Shown here piece after piece: positions 32,052 to 41,116 of a stretch of DNA of 64,000 nt; the first letter of the stretch is position 1; each line of letters begins with the position of its first letter. Origin of the DNA: Mycolicibacterium sediminis (GTDB taxonomy: Bacteria; Actinomycetota; Actinomycetes; Mycobacteriales; Mycobacteriaceae); NCBI RefSeq assembly GCF_010731735.1, contig NZ_AP022588.1, positions 434,001 to 498,000 of the forward strand, written 5' to 3'. The position numbers and the translations under genes are program-made. The notes under the pieces were generated by a model. The model saw nothing but the letters and a program-made list of their open reading frames with translations, was not told where the DNA came from and did not search any database.

Positions 32052-32786
32052 ATGAACACCCCATTCACATCCCATGACGGACCCTTCGGCGACCGCCCCG
32101 AGTTCGGCCCCGGCTTCGGCCCCGGCTTCGGTCCTGGCTTCGGCTTCGCCCCGGCGGAACGGCGTGCGCTGCACGAACAGCGCAGGCAGGCCCGCCGCGA
32201 CTTCCGTGACCACGTCCGCGAACACCGCGGCGAGCGTCCGTTCGGACCCGGCTTCGGTGGCTTCGGCCCCGGCGGACCCGGCCCGGGCTTCGGCTTCGGC
32301 CCCGGCGGTCGCGGCGGACGACGCGGCGGACCTCGTGGCGGCGGACGCGGCAGGCGCGGCGACGTGCGCGCGGCGATCCTGACCCTGCTGACCGAGCGGT
32401 CCATGCACGGCTACGAGATGATCCAGGAGATCGGCGAGCGCAGTCAGCAGCTGTGGAAGCCCAGCCCCGGCTCGGTCTACCCGACGCTGCAGCTCCTCGT
32501 CGACGAGGGCCTGATCGTCTCGACCGAGGCCGGCGGCACCAAGAAGTCCTTCGCGCTCACCGACGACGGCCGCGCCGCTGCGGAGAAGATTGAAACGGCT
32601 CCGTGGGACGAGATCACCGAGGGCGCCGACCCCAACGCGGCCAATCTGCGCAGCGCGGTCGGCCAGCTGATGGGCGCCATCGCCCAGTCGGCGCACGCCG
32701 GCTCGTCCGAGCAGCAGCAGCGCATCCTCGACATCGTCAACAACGCCCGTCGCGAGGTTTATCAGATCCTTGGCGAAACCGAGTAG
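32052..32786 (+). CDS. PadR-family regulator with long Gly/Phe/Arg-rich N-terminal region
   Basis: ATG 32052 with GAAAGAAGGAA upstream; 244 residues. Residues 15-98 are low complexity: FGPGF repeats, then a charged helix (PAERRALHEQRRQARRDFRD) and an RGG-like stretch (GGRGGRRGGPRGGGRGRRGD). The PadR winged helix follows, VRAAILTLLTERSMHGYEMI (about 100-119), PSPGSVYPTLQLLVDEGLIV, with a helical dimerisation tail. The disordered arm is basic and could add DNA or RNA contacts. A strong stem-loop follows the stop. Confidence 0.88.
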   Translation: MNTPFTSHDGPFGDRPEFGPGFGPGFGPGFGFAPAERRALHEQRRQARRDFRDHVREHRGERPFGPGFGGFGPGGPGPGFGFGPGGRGGRRGGPRGGGRGRRGDVRAAILTLLTERSMHGYEMIQEIGERSQQLWKPSPGSVYPTLQLLVDEGLIVSTEAGGTKKSFALTDDGRAAAEKIETAPWDEITEGADPNAANLRSAVGQLMGAIAQSAHAGSSEQQQRILDIVNNARREVYQILGETE

Positions 32787-32797
32787 CACGCCGGTTG

Positions 32798-32836
32798 TGG
32801 AGTCTGAGCGGCGCTCACCGCCGCTCAGACTCCACG
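32798..32836 (+). terminator. Perfect 17-bp stem-loop after the Gly-rich padR gene
   Basis: GTGGAGTCTGAGCGGCG (32798-32814), loop CTCAC, then the exact inverse (32820-32836). It lies 12 bp after the stop, with no T-tract, as is common for mycobacterial terminators. Part of it (GAGCGGCGCTCACCGCCG) resembles the hairpin at 56718-56746. Confidence 0.75.
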
Positions 32837-32886
32837 AATCGCCCGGAACCCGGAATACACCCACCGCCTTCGAGGTAGTCAAGAGC

Positions 32887-33741
32887 ATGACGACCTTCCA
32901 CATCGGCTCCTACACCGTCAAGCGCGTGGGCTTCGGCGCCATGCAGCTCCCCGGCCCCGGCGTCTCCGGGCCTCCCCGCGACCACGACCAGGCGATCGCG
33001 GTGCTCAAGCGGGCGGTGGAGCTGGGTGTCGACCACATCGACACCGCGCAGTTCTACGGCCCCGACGTCGCCAACGAACTCATCCGCGAGGCGCTGCACC
33101 CGTACCCGGAGAACCTTGCGCTGGTGTCCAAGGTGGGCGCCCGCCGCGACGGCGAGGGCAACTGGAACGCCGCCCAGGAACCCGACGAGCTGCGCGCCGA
33201 CATCGAGGAGAACCTGCGCACCCTGCAGACCGACCGCCTCGCCGCGGTCAACCTCCGCATCCACTCCGGCGATCCCAACTCCGTCGGACCAGTGCAGCGC
33301 GACCTGTTCGACCGCCAGCTGACCGCGATGATCGCCGCCCGCGACGAGGGCCTCATCGGAGGCATCGGCCTGTCCAGCGTCTCCGTCGAGCACCTGAAGA
33401 TCGCGCTCGACCGCACGGAGATCGTCACCGTGCAGAACGCCTACAACCTCGTCGACACGTCGTCGCAGCCGGTGCTCGACCTCACGACCGAACACGGCAT
33501 TTCGTTCGTGCCGTTCTTCCCGCTGGGCTCGGGCTTCTCCGCCGACAACCCGGTGCTCGGCAATCCCGCAGTGAAGCAGGCCGCGGCCGACCTCGGCCGC
33601 ACACCGGCGCAGATCGCCCTGGCGTGGACGCTGTCGGTGGCACCCAACGTCCTGCTGATCCCCGGCACGTCCTCGGTGGCGCACCTCGAGGAGAACCTCG
33701 CCGTCGACGACATCGAACTCCCCGCAGGGTTCGCACCGTAG
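32887..33741 (+). CDS. Aldo-keto reductase
   Basis: ATG 32887 was chosen over an upstream in-frame start; 284 residues. The barrel motifs are VGFGAMQLPGPGV, GVDHIDTAQFYGPDVANELI (about 45-64; catalytic Asp and Tyr), LVSKVGAR with the Lys, and a C-terminal cofactor loop LIPGTSSVAHLEENL (about 256-270). It reduces carbonyls with NADPH; the substrate is unknown. It stands alone after a terminator and 139 bp before a secreted-protein gene. Confidence 0.9.
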   Translation: MTTFHIGSYTVKRVGFGAMQLPGPGVSGPPRDHDQAIAVLKRAVELGVDHIDTAQFYGPDVANELIREALHPYPENLALVSKVGARRDGEGNWNAAQEPDELRADIEENLRTLQTDRLAAVNLRIHSGDPNSVGPVQRDLFDRQLTAMIAARDEGLIGGIGLSSVSVEHLKIALDRTEIVTVQNAYNLVDTSSQPVLDLTTEHGISFVPFFPLGSGFSADNPVLGNPAVKQAAADLGRTPAQIALAWTLSVAPNVLLIPGTSSVAHLEENLAVDDIELPAGFAP

Positions 33742-33880
33742 GGGATGCGCCGAGCGCCGGCTTTCGCCGTCTCGGACGACCAGGTGGGCATTGCCGCTGA
33801 AGCGCACGGGCCCGACGGTCGACGCCGGTAGCGTGCACGGGGTCGGGTTCGCCGTTGCGACGTGAAAGGTGCCGTCCATT

Positions 33881-34246
33881 ATGACCACTGCCGTACGTCG
33901 GGTCGCTGCGCTCGTGGCTGCGTGTGCCGTCGCACCCCTGGTCCTGAGCGCGGCCGCCCACGCCGAGCCCAATCCGACCCAGCCCGGCGCCGACCTGCGG
34001 GCTCAGTGCGAGTCCCCCGAGTTCGGCGGCGTTCTCGTCACCGACGTCCAGCAGGGCGTTCAACGCTCGGTCTGTCAGTACATCGTCACGGGCCACTTCT
34101 ACTACGACACCTACGAGAACGGGACCTACGTCGGCACGGCCGTCTACCGCGACGGGAAGACGGAGCCCACCGAACGCCCGGAGATCCCCGAACTCTTCAC
34201 CATCCCCCCGGACTTTCGCCTCCCGGGGTTCTTGGGCCCCTCCTGA
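33881..34246 (+). CDS. Small secreted protein of unknown function
   Basis: ATG 33881 opens a signal peptide (VRRVAALVAACAVAPLVLSA then AAHA, cleavage before EPNP at about residue 31). The mature part of about 90 residues has two Cys (RAQCESPEFGG, RSVCQYIVTG) that could form one disulfide, and a Pro-rich C-terminus. I do not recognise a family. It lies upstream of a methyltransferase gene whose ribosome site starts right after its stop, so the two may be co-transcribed. Confidence 0.75.
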   Translation: MTTAVRRVAALVAACAVAPLVLSAAAHAEPNPTQPGADLRAQCESPEFGGVLVTDVQQGVQRSVCQYIVTGHFYYDTYENGTYVGTAVYRDGKTEPTERPEIPELFTIPPDFRLPGFLGPS

Positions 34247-34257
34247 GGGGAGGCACC

Positions 34258-35010
34258 GTGGCCACGAGTACGCGCGTGATCGACGTCGACCGCATGCCCC
34301 GCGGCGGACCGAGGGCGTCGTGCCTGGATCGCCGGCTGCAGACCGACTGCACCGAGTACCTCGACCGCGACGACGTCGATCCCGCCATCAAGCGCAGCGT
34401 CGTGCGGGCCCTGGAACGGACCGGCGAACTGTTCGGCAACCACCAGAGGTTCGCGGCGATCGCGCTCGACGAGGTCGCCGACGTCCCCGACCCCCGGATC
34501 CTGGAGTTGGGTTCGGGACACGGCGGGCTGTCGGCGAAGCTGCTGGAGATGCACCCGACGGCGGAGCTGACCGTCACCGACCTCGAGCCCGGCTCGGTGG
34601 CCGCCATCGCCGCCGGACCACTGGGCGACGATCCGCGCGCCGTGGTCCGCGCGATGGACGCGACCGCGATCGACGCCCCCGACGGCCACTTCGCGCTGGC
34701 GGTGTTCGCGCTGTCGTTCCACCACCTCCCGCCCGCCGACGCGTCGCGCGCGATCGCCGAGGGCACCCGCGTCGCGCACAAGCTGTTGGTGATCGACCTG
34801 CCCCGGCCGCCCGCTCCGCTGCACCTGGTCCGACTGGCGACGATGCTGCCGCTGGCGCCGTTCGTGCCGTTCGTGCACGACGGCGTCATCAGCTCGCTGC
34901 GGTCCTACAGTCCCTCGGCCCTGCGGGCGCTGGCCGACCACGCGGGCGCGGACGTCGAGCTGCGCGGCGGGCTGCTGAGCCCGCAGGTCATGGTGGCCAC
35001 GCGACGCTGA
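34258..35010 (+). CDS. SAM-dependent methyltransferase, class I
   Basis: GTG 34258 lies 5 nt after a GGGGAGG site; 250 residues. Motif I is ILELGSGHGGLSAKLLEM (about 81-98), motif II VTDLEPGSVAAIA, then FALAVFALSFHHLPPADASR, typical of the methyltransf_11/25 type. Substrate unknown. It is followed by the photolyase-like gene on the same strand 39 bp on. Confidence 0.85.
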   Translation: MATSTRVIDVDRMPRGGPRASCLDRRLQTDCTEYLDRDDVDPAIKRSVVRALERTGELFGNHQRFAAIALDEVADVPDPRILELGSGHGGLSAKLLEMHPTAELTVTDLEPGSVAAIAAGPLGDDPRAVVRAMDATAIDAPDGHFALAVFALSFHHLPPADASRAIAEGTRVAHKLLVIDLPRPPAPLHLVRLATMLPLAPFVPFVHDGVISSLRSYSPSALRALADHAGADVELRGGLLSPQVMVATRR

Positions 35011-35049
35011 CCGCCGGGGGCTGTCGGGGCCGACGCCTACGCTCGGATC

Positions 35050-36171
35050 GTGCAGCAGTTTCCGGTGTCCCGCGACGAGGTGCTGGCCCGCGTCGCCCAG
35101 ATCGACGCCGCCCGCTACGCCCGGCGGCGCAACCACACGGACGGCGGCACCGAGATCTCCCCGTTCCTCACGCGCGGGCTGGTCACGCTGCCCGAGGTGC
35201 GCGACGAGGTCCTCGAACGGCACACGCCGAGCCAGGCGTCCAAGTTCGTCTTCGAGCTGGCGTGGCGTGAGTACTGGCAGCGGGAGTGGACGTTCCTCGG
35301 CGACGGGATCTTCAGCGACGTCAAGCGGTCGCAGTACCCCGTCAGCTCACGGCGGATGCCGCGAGCCGTGCTCGAGGCGGACACCGGGGTCGACGCGCTC
35401 GACGACGCGATCCGGACCCTCTACGACACGGGCTACATGCACAACCACGCGCGAATGTGGTTGTCGGGCTTGATCTGCAACGTCGCCCGCACCCACTGGT
35501 GGCAACCCAGCCAGTGGCTGTACTACCACCTGCTCGACGGCGACCCGGCCAGCAACAGCCTGTCCTGGCAGTGGGTGGCCGGCACGAACAGCCACAAGAA
35601 GTACGTGCCCGCGCAGTCCAACGTCAACAAGTACTCGCCGCTGGTACAGCACGGCAGCATCATCGACGTCGGCTACGGCGAACTGGCCGAGATGGCCGTC
35701 CCCGACCGTCTGACCGAACGCGCCGACCTCGACCTCGCGTGGGCGCCGCCGCCGAGCGACCCGGTGACCATCGATCCGGCCAAGCCGACGGTGCTGTACC
35801 ACTCGTTCTGGCTCAACGCGTCCTGGCGACGGGACCTCGACGCCAACCGCATCGTCCTGCTCGAGCCGAGCTGGTTCGCGCGCTTCCCGGTCGCCCCGCA
35901 CGTCACCGACTACCTCGTGCGCTGCGCCCGCGAGATCCCCGGCGCGGCCGTCGTGGTCGCCGAGTTCGACGATCTCGACCTGGGTGACGACGTGTACTTC
36001 GCCCGGCATCCCTCGGTGCCGCACTGGCGCGGTACCGCAGACGAGATGCCACGGATGTTCCCAGACGTGCCCGAGAAGTCGTACGCCTCGTTCACCAGCT
36101 TCTGGAAGCAGTGCGAGAAGACGAGCGGCGGCACTCGTCGAAGTGGACCGCCCGGCACCGCGCGCCGATAG
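35050..36171 (+). CDS. Photolyase/cryptochrome-like FAD protein, domain order apparently permuted
   Basis: GTG 35050 gives 373 residues. The FAD-binding helical domain comes first: EISPFLTRGLVTLPEVRDEV, ELAWREYWQREWTFLGDGIF, then TGYMHNHARMWLSGLICNVA (about 133-152) and DPASNSLSWQWVAGTNSHKK (about 173-192), the core of DNA photolyases. The α/β antenna domain that normally precedes it is absent from the N-terminus. Instead residues ~255-330 show strands like VLYHSFWLNASWR, RIVLLEPSWFA and AAVVVAEFDDL, reminiscent of that domain. A role in blue-light repair or sensing is likely; permutation is inference. Confidence 0.78.
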   Translation: MQQFPVSRDEVLARVAQIDAARYARRRNHTDGGTEISPFLTRGLVTLPEVRDEVLERHTPSQASKFVFELAWREYWQREWTFLGDGIFSDVKRSQYPVSSRRMPRAVLEADTGVDALDDAIRTLYDTGYMHNHARMWLSGLICNVARTHWWQPSQWLYYHLLDGDPASNSLSWQWVAGTNSHKKYVPAQSNVNKYSPLVQHGSIIDVGYGELAEMAVPDRLTERADLDLAWAPPPSDPVTIDPAKPTVLYHSFWLNASWRRDLDANRIVLLEPSWFARFPVAPHVTDYLVRCAREIPGAAVVVAEFDDLDLGDDVYFARHPSVPHWRGTADEMPRMFPDVPEKSYASFTSFWKQCEKTSGGTRRSGPPGTARR

Positions 36172-36180
36172 GCTCACGGG

Positions 36181-37659
36181 GTGGGTGAAGAAGTCACGCA
36201 GACGGAGTTCAGCCGGGCGCACCGGCAGGAGTACCGCCGCAAGGTGGCGCTGAGCCTCGACGTGTTCGAGACGATGCTCGCCCAGTCGAGCTTCGACTTC
36301 GAGCGGCCCATGACCGGCATGGAGATCGAGTGCAACCTCGTCGACGCCGGTTATCAGCCGGCGATGACGAACGCCGACGTGCTCGCCTCGATCGCCGACC
36401 CGGCCTATCAGACCGAATTGGGCGCCTACAACATCGAATTCAACGTGCCGCCCCGTCCGCTGCCGGGCCGGTCGGCCTTGGAACTCGAGACGGAGGTACG
36501 TGCGAGCCTCAATGCCGCCGAGGCCAAGGCCAACGCCGACGGTTCGCACATCGTGATGATCGGCATCCTGCCCACCTTGATGCCAGAGCACCTCACCGGC
36601 ACCTGGATGAGCGAGTCGACGCGGTACCAGGCGCTCAACGACTCCATCTTCACCGCCCGCGGCGAAGACATCCAGATCGACATCCACGGTCCCGAGCGCC
36701 TGAACGTCGGGACCGCGACAATCGCCCCCGAGTCCGCCTGCACCAGCATGCAGCTGCACCTGCAGGTCTCACCCGGCGACTTCGCGAAGAACTGGAACGC
36801 CGCGCAGGTGCTGGCCGGGCCGCAACTCGCGCTCGGGGCCAATTCGCCGTACTTCTTCGGCCACGAACTGTGGTCGGAGACGCGCATCGAGCTGTTCGCC
36901 CAGGCCACCGACACGCGGCCCGACGAACTGAAGACCCAGGGTGTCCGGCCCCGGGTGTGGTTCGGCGAGCGGTGGATCACGTCGATCTTCGACCTGTTCG
37001 AGGAGAACGTCCGCTATTTCCCGTCGCTGCTGCCCGAGTTGTCCGACGAGGACCCGGTCGCCGAACTCGCCGCCGGACGAACCCCCACCCTGTCCGAACT
37101 CCGCCTGCACAACGGCACCATCTACCGGTGGAACCGGCCGGTGTACGACGTCGTCGACGGGCGGCCACACCTGCGGGTGGAGAACCGGGTGCTGCCCGCG
37201 GGCCCAACCGTGGTCGACATGCTCGCGAACTCGGCCTTCTACTACGGCATGCTCCGCAGCCTCGCCGAGGACGAACGGCCGGTGTGGACCAAGCTGAGTT
37301 TCGCTGCGGCCGAACACAACTTCACCTCCGCCGCCCGGCACGGGATGGACGCCCGGCTGTACTGGCCCGGCGTCGGCGAGGTGACGCCCGACGAACTCGT
37401 GCTGCGCGAGCTGCTGCCGATGGCCCACGAGGGGCTGCGCCGGTGGGGTGTGGCGACCGAGGTCCGGGAACGCTTCCTCGGCGTCATCGAGGGCCGCGCC
37501 AAGACCGGCCGCAACGGCGCGGCGTGGCAAGTCGAGACGGTTCACGCGCTGCACGAGCGCGGGCTCGACCGACCGCGGGCACTGGCCGAGATGTTGAGGC
37601 TGTACTGCGAGCGGATGCACTCCAACGAACCGGTGCACAGCTGGGACGGCCCCTCCTAG
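36181..37659 (+). CDS. Glutamate-cysteine ligase (GCS2)-family protein (Rv3698 type)
   Basis: GTG 36181, 492 residues. The GCS2 pattern is seen: PMTGMEIECNLVDAGYQPAM (about 42-61), LGAYNIEFNVPPRPLPGRSA (about 80-99), the Ser/Thr-rich STSMQ-like motif ACTSMQLHLQVSPGDF and WTKLSFAAAEHNFTSAARHG. Enzymes of this superfamily join the γ-carboxyl of glutamate to an amine. It is distinct from EgtA, encoded 5 kb away, so its amine acceptor is probably not cysteine for ergothioneine. It lies directly upstream of a methyltransferase gene. Confidence 0.82.
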   Translation: MGEEVTQTEFSRAHRQEYRRKVALSLDVFETMLAQSSFDFERPMTGMEIECNLVDAGYQPAMTNADVLASIADPAYQTELGAYNIEFNVPPRPLPGRSALELETEVRASLNAAEAKANADGSHIVMIGILPTLMPEHLTGTWMSESTRYQALNDSIFTARGEDIQIDIHGPERLNVGTATIAPESACTSMQLHLQVSPGDFAKNWNAAQVLAGPQLALGANSPYFFGHELWSETRIELFAQATDTRPDELKTQGVRPRVWFGERWITSIFDLFEENVRYFPSLLPELSDEDPVAELAAGRTPTLSELRLHNGTIYRWNRPVYDVVDGRPHLRVENRVLPAGPTVVDMLANSAFYYGMLRSLAEDERPVWTKLSFAAAEHNFTSAARHGMDARLYWPGVGEVTPDELVLRELLPMAHEGLRRWGVATEVRERFLGVIEGRAKTGRNGAAWQVETVHALHERGLDRPRALAEMLRLYCERMHSNEPVHSWDGPS

Positions 37660-37689
37660 GGGTGAGTTCTCACGCGTACCTTGGGTGCC

Positions 37690-38382
37690 ATGACCGACGC
37701 CATGAACACCGACGACATGGACTGGGACGGCGCCTACCGGGGCACCGGCGACCTCGGCGGCCCGCCGCCCTGGAACATCGGCGAACCCCAACCGGAGTTG
37801 GCGGCGCTGATCCACGACGGCAAGGTCCGCAGCGAGGTGCTCGACGCCGGCTGCGGGCACGCCGAACTGTCCCTGGCCCTGGCCGCGGACGGCTACACGG
37901 TCGTCGGGATCGACCTGTCCCCCACCGCGATCGCGGCGGCGAGCGAGGCCGCCGCACGCCGCAACCTGACGACTGCCACGTTCGTCGCCGACGACATCAC
38001 CTCGTTCACCGGCTTCGACGGGCGGTTCAGCACCGTCATCGACTCGACGCTGTTCCACTCGCTGCCCGTCGAGGGGCGCGACGGCTACCTGCAGGCCATC
38101 CTCAGGGCAGCGGCACCGGGCGCGACGTACTTCGTGCTGGTGTTCGCGCGGGGCGCCTTCCCGGCCGAGTGGACCACCAAGCCCAACGAAGTCGATGAGA
38201 ACGAACTGCGCGACGTCGTCGGCAAGTACTGGGCGGTCGCCGAGGTCCGGCCCGCGTTCATCCACGCCAACACCGTGACGCCACCACCGGGCGTCGAACT
38301 GCCCGGCCCGGATCACCCGCGAGACGACAAGGGGCGCATGAAGTTTCCCGCGCTGCTACTCACCGCGCACAAGCCGGGTTAG
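37690..38382 (+). CDS. SAM-dependent methyltransferase (Rv3699 type)
   Basis: ATG 37690 was preferred over TTG 37681; 230 residues. Motif [21 protein letters not shown] (about 49-68) and the acidic [19 protein letters not shown] loop show a class I methyltransferase; [16 protein letters not shown] at the N-terminus is typical of TPMT/TehB-like thiol or metalloid methyltransferases. It converges with egtE with a 4-bp overlap, the same order as in M. tuberculosis. Confidence 0.87.
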   Translation: MTDAMNTDDMDWDGAYRGTGDLGGPPPWNIGEPQPELAALIHDGKVRSEVLDAGCGHAELSLALAADGYTVVGIDLSPTAIAAASEAAARRNLTTATFVADDITSFTGFDGRFSTVIDSTLFHSLPVEGRDGYLQAILRAAAPGATYFVLVFARGAFPAEWTTKPNEVDENELRDVVGKYWAVAEVRPAFIHANTVTPPPGVELPGPDHPRDDKGRMKFPALLLTAHKPG

Positions 38383-39464
38383 GCGCCGATCTCCGTCAGC
38401 GCCCGGGCCAGGGACTCGAGGTCGTCGGCGGTGACGTCGACGTGCGGCGAGACCCGCAGCGCAGGCGTCGTCATCTCGTCCGGGGCTCGCTCCACCCCGG
38501 CGTAGGTGGTCACGATGCGGTACTCGGCGATCAGCCGCTCGCGCAGCCGGCGGCCGTCGGCGCCGTCCGGAGGCGTCAACGTCGTGATGGCACTGGGCTC
38601 GTCGGCCCGCTCCACGACCCGCCAGCCCGCGACGCCCGCGAGCACCGACCTGGTCATCGCACCGACCTCGACCAGCCGCTGGTGGATCAGCTCGGGCCCA
38701 GCCGCCACGTGCTCACCGAGTGCCAACGAAAGACCAACGTGCGCAGCGAGGTTCACCTCGCGGTGCGCCAGGACGGCGAGCGCCTCGTCGGACAGCAGGC
38801 CCGGCCGGGCTGCGAGGATGCCCACCCCGCGCGGACCCGCCGTCCACTTGCGCGACGACGTGTAGATCGCGTCGGCGCCGATGGTCGCGCAGTCCAGGTG
38901 GGCGAAGGCCTGCGCCGCGTCGACGACCAGCGGGATGCCCGCGGAACGGCAGGCCGCGGCCAGCGGGCCGGCGGGTTGCACCGTGCCACGGTGACTTCCG
39001 AGCATGGTGAGATGCACCAGCGCAGGCGGGTCGTCGTCGAGGAACGCCGCGACGGCGTCGACGTCGAGGCGGCCGGTGGAGTCGGCCGGCAGCCGGCGGA
39101 CCTCGAAGCGGTGCCGTGCCAGCACCGCGAGGTTCGGCCCGTACTCGCCTGGCAGGCACGCCACCGTGCGTTCCCCGCGCCAGTCGCCGAGCAGCAGGTC
39201 CAACGCATCGGTCGCGCCCGTGGTGAACAGGACGTCGTCGGCGTCCAATCCGGTCAGCGCCGCGACCGCCGTGCGGCCCGCCTCGAGGACGGGGGCCGCG
39301 GCCTCGGCTGCCACGTACCCGCCCACCTCGGCTTCGTGCCGGGCGTGCTGGGCGGCGGCGTCGATCACCGCAAAGCTCTGCCGCGAGCACGCCGCGCTGT
39401 CGAGGTGGACGCCCGCGACCGGGGGTCGCGCGGCGCGCCACCGGTCGGCCAGGGCCGTGGTCAC
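38379..39464 (-). CDS. egtE: Ergothioneine biosynthesis PLP-dependent C-S lyase EgtE
   Basis: GTG 39464 overlaps the egtD stop (GTGA); 361 residues. It is a fold-type I aminotransferase class V protein: [20 protein letters not shown] (about 18-37), [20 protein letters not shown] with the PLP Asp, and the Schiff-base Lys in [17 protein letters not shown] (about 218-234). EgtE cleaves the cysteine-sulfoxide conjugate of hercynine to ergothioneine, pyruvate and ammonia. It is the last gene of egtABCDE. Confidence 0.93.
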   Translation of the reverse strand: MTTALADRWRAARPPVAGVHLDSAACSRQSFAVIDAAAQHARHEAEVGGYVAAEAAAPVLEAGRTAVAALTGLDADDVLFTTGATDALDLLLGDWRGERTVACLPGEYGPNLAVLARHRFEVRRLPADSTGRLDVDAVAAFLDDDPPALVHLTMLGSHRGTVQPAGPLAAACRSAGIPLVVDAAQAFAHLDCATIGADAIYTSSRKWTAGPRGVGILAARPGLLSDEALAVLAHREVNLAAHVGLSLALGEHVAAGPELIHQRLVEVGAMTRSVLAGVAGWRVVERADEPSAITTLTPPDGADGRRLRERLIAEYRIVTTYAGVERAPDEMTTPALRVSPHVDVTADDLESLARALTEIGA

Positions 39465-40426
39465 CTGGTCGACAGGGACAGGCCGAAGTCGCCTGCGGCG
39501 TCGGTCCACCAGTGCTGCAGCGTCAGTCCCGCCGCCGCCAGTTCGGAGCGGACGCGCTCGGGCCGGAACTTGGTGGACACCTCGGTGATCATCTCCTCGC
39601 CGTCGGCGAAGTCGACGTCGAGGTCCAGTGCGGCGATCCGGACGCGCTGCGCGGTGCGGGACCGCAGCCACATCTCGATGCGTTCCTCGGACTCGTTCCA
39701 CTTGGCGACGTGCTCGAACGCGGTCGGATCGAAGTCCGCGTCGAGTTCGCGATTGACCACGGACAGGACGTTGAGGTTGAACGTCGCCGTGACGCCCGCG
39801 GCATCGTCGTAGGCGCGTACCAGGCGTCCGGTGTCCTTGACGAGATCGGTGCCGAGCAGCAGGGTGTCGCCGGGGGCCAGGCTGTCGGACAGCGCGGTGA
39901 GGAACTCCGCGCGCGGTCCGGGGGTGAGGTTGCCGATGGTGGAGCCGAGGAAGATCACCAGGCGGCGGCCGCCGGACGGGATCTTGCCGAGGTGCTCCTC
40001 GAAGTCGCCGCAGACGGCGTCCACGTCGACGCCGGGATACTCCGTGCTCACCGCCTCGCCGGCGGCGGTGAGCACGCTGGCGTCGACGTCGAACGGGATG
40101 AACGTGCGCAGTGAGCCCGCGTCACGCATGGCGCTCAACAGGATTCGCGTCTTCTCCGAGGTCCCGCTGCCCAGTTCCACGAGGGTGTCCGCACCCGCGG
40201 CCGCGGCGATGGCGGCGGCATGGGTGCGCAGGATCTCGGCCTCCGCGCGGGTCGGGTAGTACTCGGGCAGCCGGGTGATCTGGTCGAACAGGTCACTTCC
40301 GACGGCGTCGTAGAACCACTTCGGCGGCAACGACTTCGGCGAGCCGGTCAGACCGTCGCGCACGTCGCGGCGCAGGGCCGTGGCCGCGGCGTCGGCCGCC
40401 AGGTAGTTGGACAGGGTGATGGACAT
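39461..40426 (-). CDS. egtD: Histidine Nα-trimethyltransferase EgtD
   Basis: ATG 40426 directly abuts the egtC stop; 321 residues. Signatures are [20 protein letters not shown] (about 26-45), [20 protein letters not shown] (about 53-72), SAM motif [19 protein letters not shown] (about 81-99) and [18 protein letters not shown]. It methylates L-histidine three times to hercynine, which EgtB uses next. Length and motifs match the M. tuberculosis enzyme. Confidence 0.96.
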   Translation of the reverse strand: MSITLSNYLAADAAATALRRDVRDGLTGSPKSLPPKWFYDAVGSDLFDQITRLPEYYPTRAEAEILRTHAAAIAAAAGADTLVELGSGTSEKTRILLSAMRDAGSLRTFIPFDVDASVLTAAGEAVSTEYPGVDVDAVCGDFEEHLGKIPSGGRRLVIFLGSTIGNLTPGPRAEFLTALSDSLAPGDTLLLGTDLVKDTGRLVRAYDDAAGVTATFNLNVLSVVNRELDADFDPTAFEHVAKWNESEERIEMWLRSRTAQRVRIAALDLDVDFADGEEMITEVSTKFRPERVRSELAAAGLTLQHWWTDAAGDFGLSLSTR

Positions 40427-41116
40427 TCAAGCTCCTTCCAGAGCGGTCAAGGTCACACGACCGGCTCCGACGTCGACGAGGTGCCGGTCCGGCACCTCCT
40501 GCCAGTCGGGGTGGTCGTCATAGGGTTCGCTCGCCACCACCACGCCGTCGTCGCGCCGCAGGATCGACAGCGTGTCGCCCCACGTCGTGGCGAGGAGGCG
40601 AGAACCATTGGCGGCGATGATGTTCAGGCGCGCGTTCGGATCGTCGGCGCCGACCGCGGCGATCGTGGCGCCCAGCGCGTCCAGTCCTCGGTCGAAGATC
40701 AGCGCGGCCAGCAGCGCGCTGTCGACTGTCGACTCGGCAGCGGCCGACAGCGGCAGCACGCTGCGGTCGACGACGCCGTTGTGCGAGAGCAGCCAGGTGC
40801 CGTCGGTGAACGGGGCCGACGCGGACGGTTCGATGGGCATGCCGATGGTCGCGGAGCGGACGGCCGCGACGATGCACTCACTGCGCAGCGCAGGAGCCAC
40901 CGACGCGAACGACGCGTCGCCCCACAGGGGGGCCGCGCTGCGCCAGCGTCTGACCTCGCCTGCGTCGACGAAGCCCACCCCCCAGCCGTCCGCGTTCATC
41001 AGGCCGTTCTTCTGCCTGCGCGGCGAATACGATTGCACGCGAAGGCCGTACGGCTGGTCGAGCACCAACGAGGCCACCGACACGGGCGCGCCGAGCCAGC
41101 CGAGGTGTCTACACAT
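40427..41116 (-). CDS. egtC: Class II glutamine amidotransferase EgtC
   Basis: ATG 41116 gives MCRHLGWLG; the Cys at position 2 is the Ntn nucleophile after Met removal. 229 residues; [20 protein letters not shown] (about 42-61) and [11 protein letters not shown] (about 109-119) are GATase_4-type motifs. EgtC removes glutamate from the γ-glutamyl-cysteinyl-hercynine sulfoxide made by EgtB. It overlaps egtB by 8 bp. Confidence 0.95.
   Translation of the reverse strand: MCRHLGWLGAPVSVASLVLDQPYGLRVQSYSPRRQKNGLMNADGWGVGFVDAGEVRRWRSAAPLWGDASFASVAPALRSECIVAAVRSATIGMPIEPSASAPFTDGTWLLSHNGVVDRSVLPLSAAAESTVDSALLAALIFDRGLDALGATIAAVGADDPNARLNIIAANGSRLLATTWGDTLSILRRDDGVVVASEPYDDHPDWQEVPDRHLVDVGAGRVTLTALEGA

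Noticed and set aside
36330..38198. 622-residue plus-strand frame
   Set aside because: Arg/Pro-rich shadow over the GCS2 and methyltransferase genes, which have clear motifs in the other frame.
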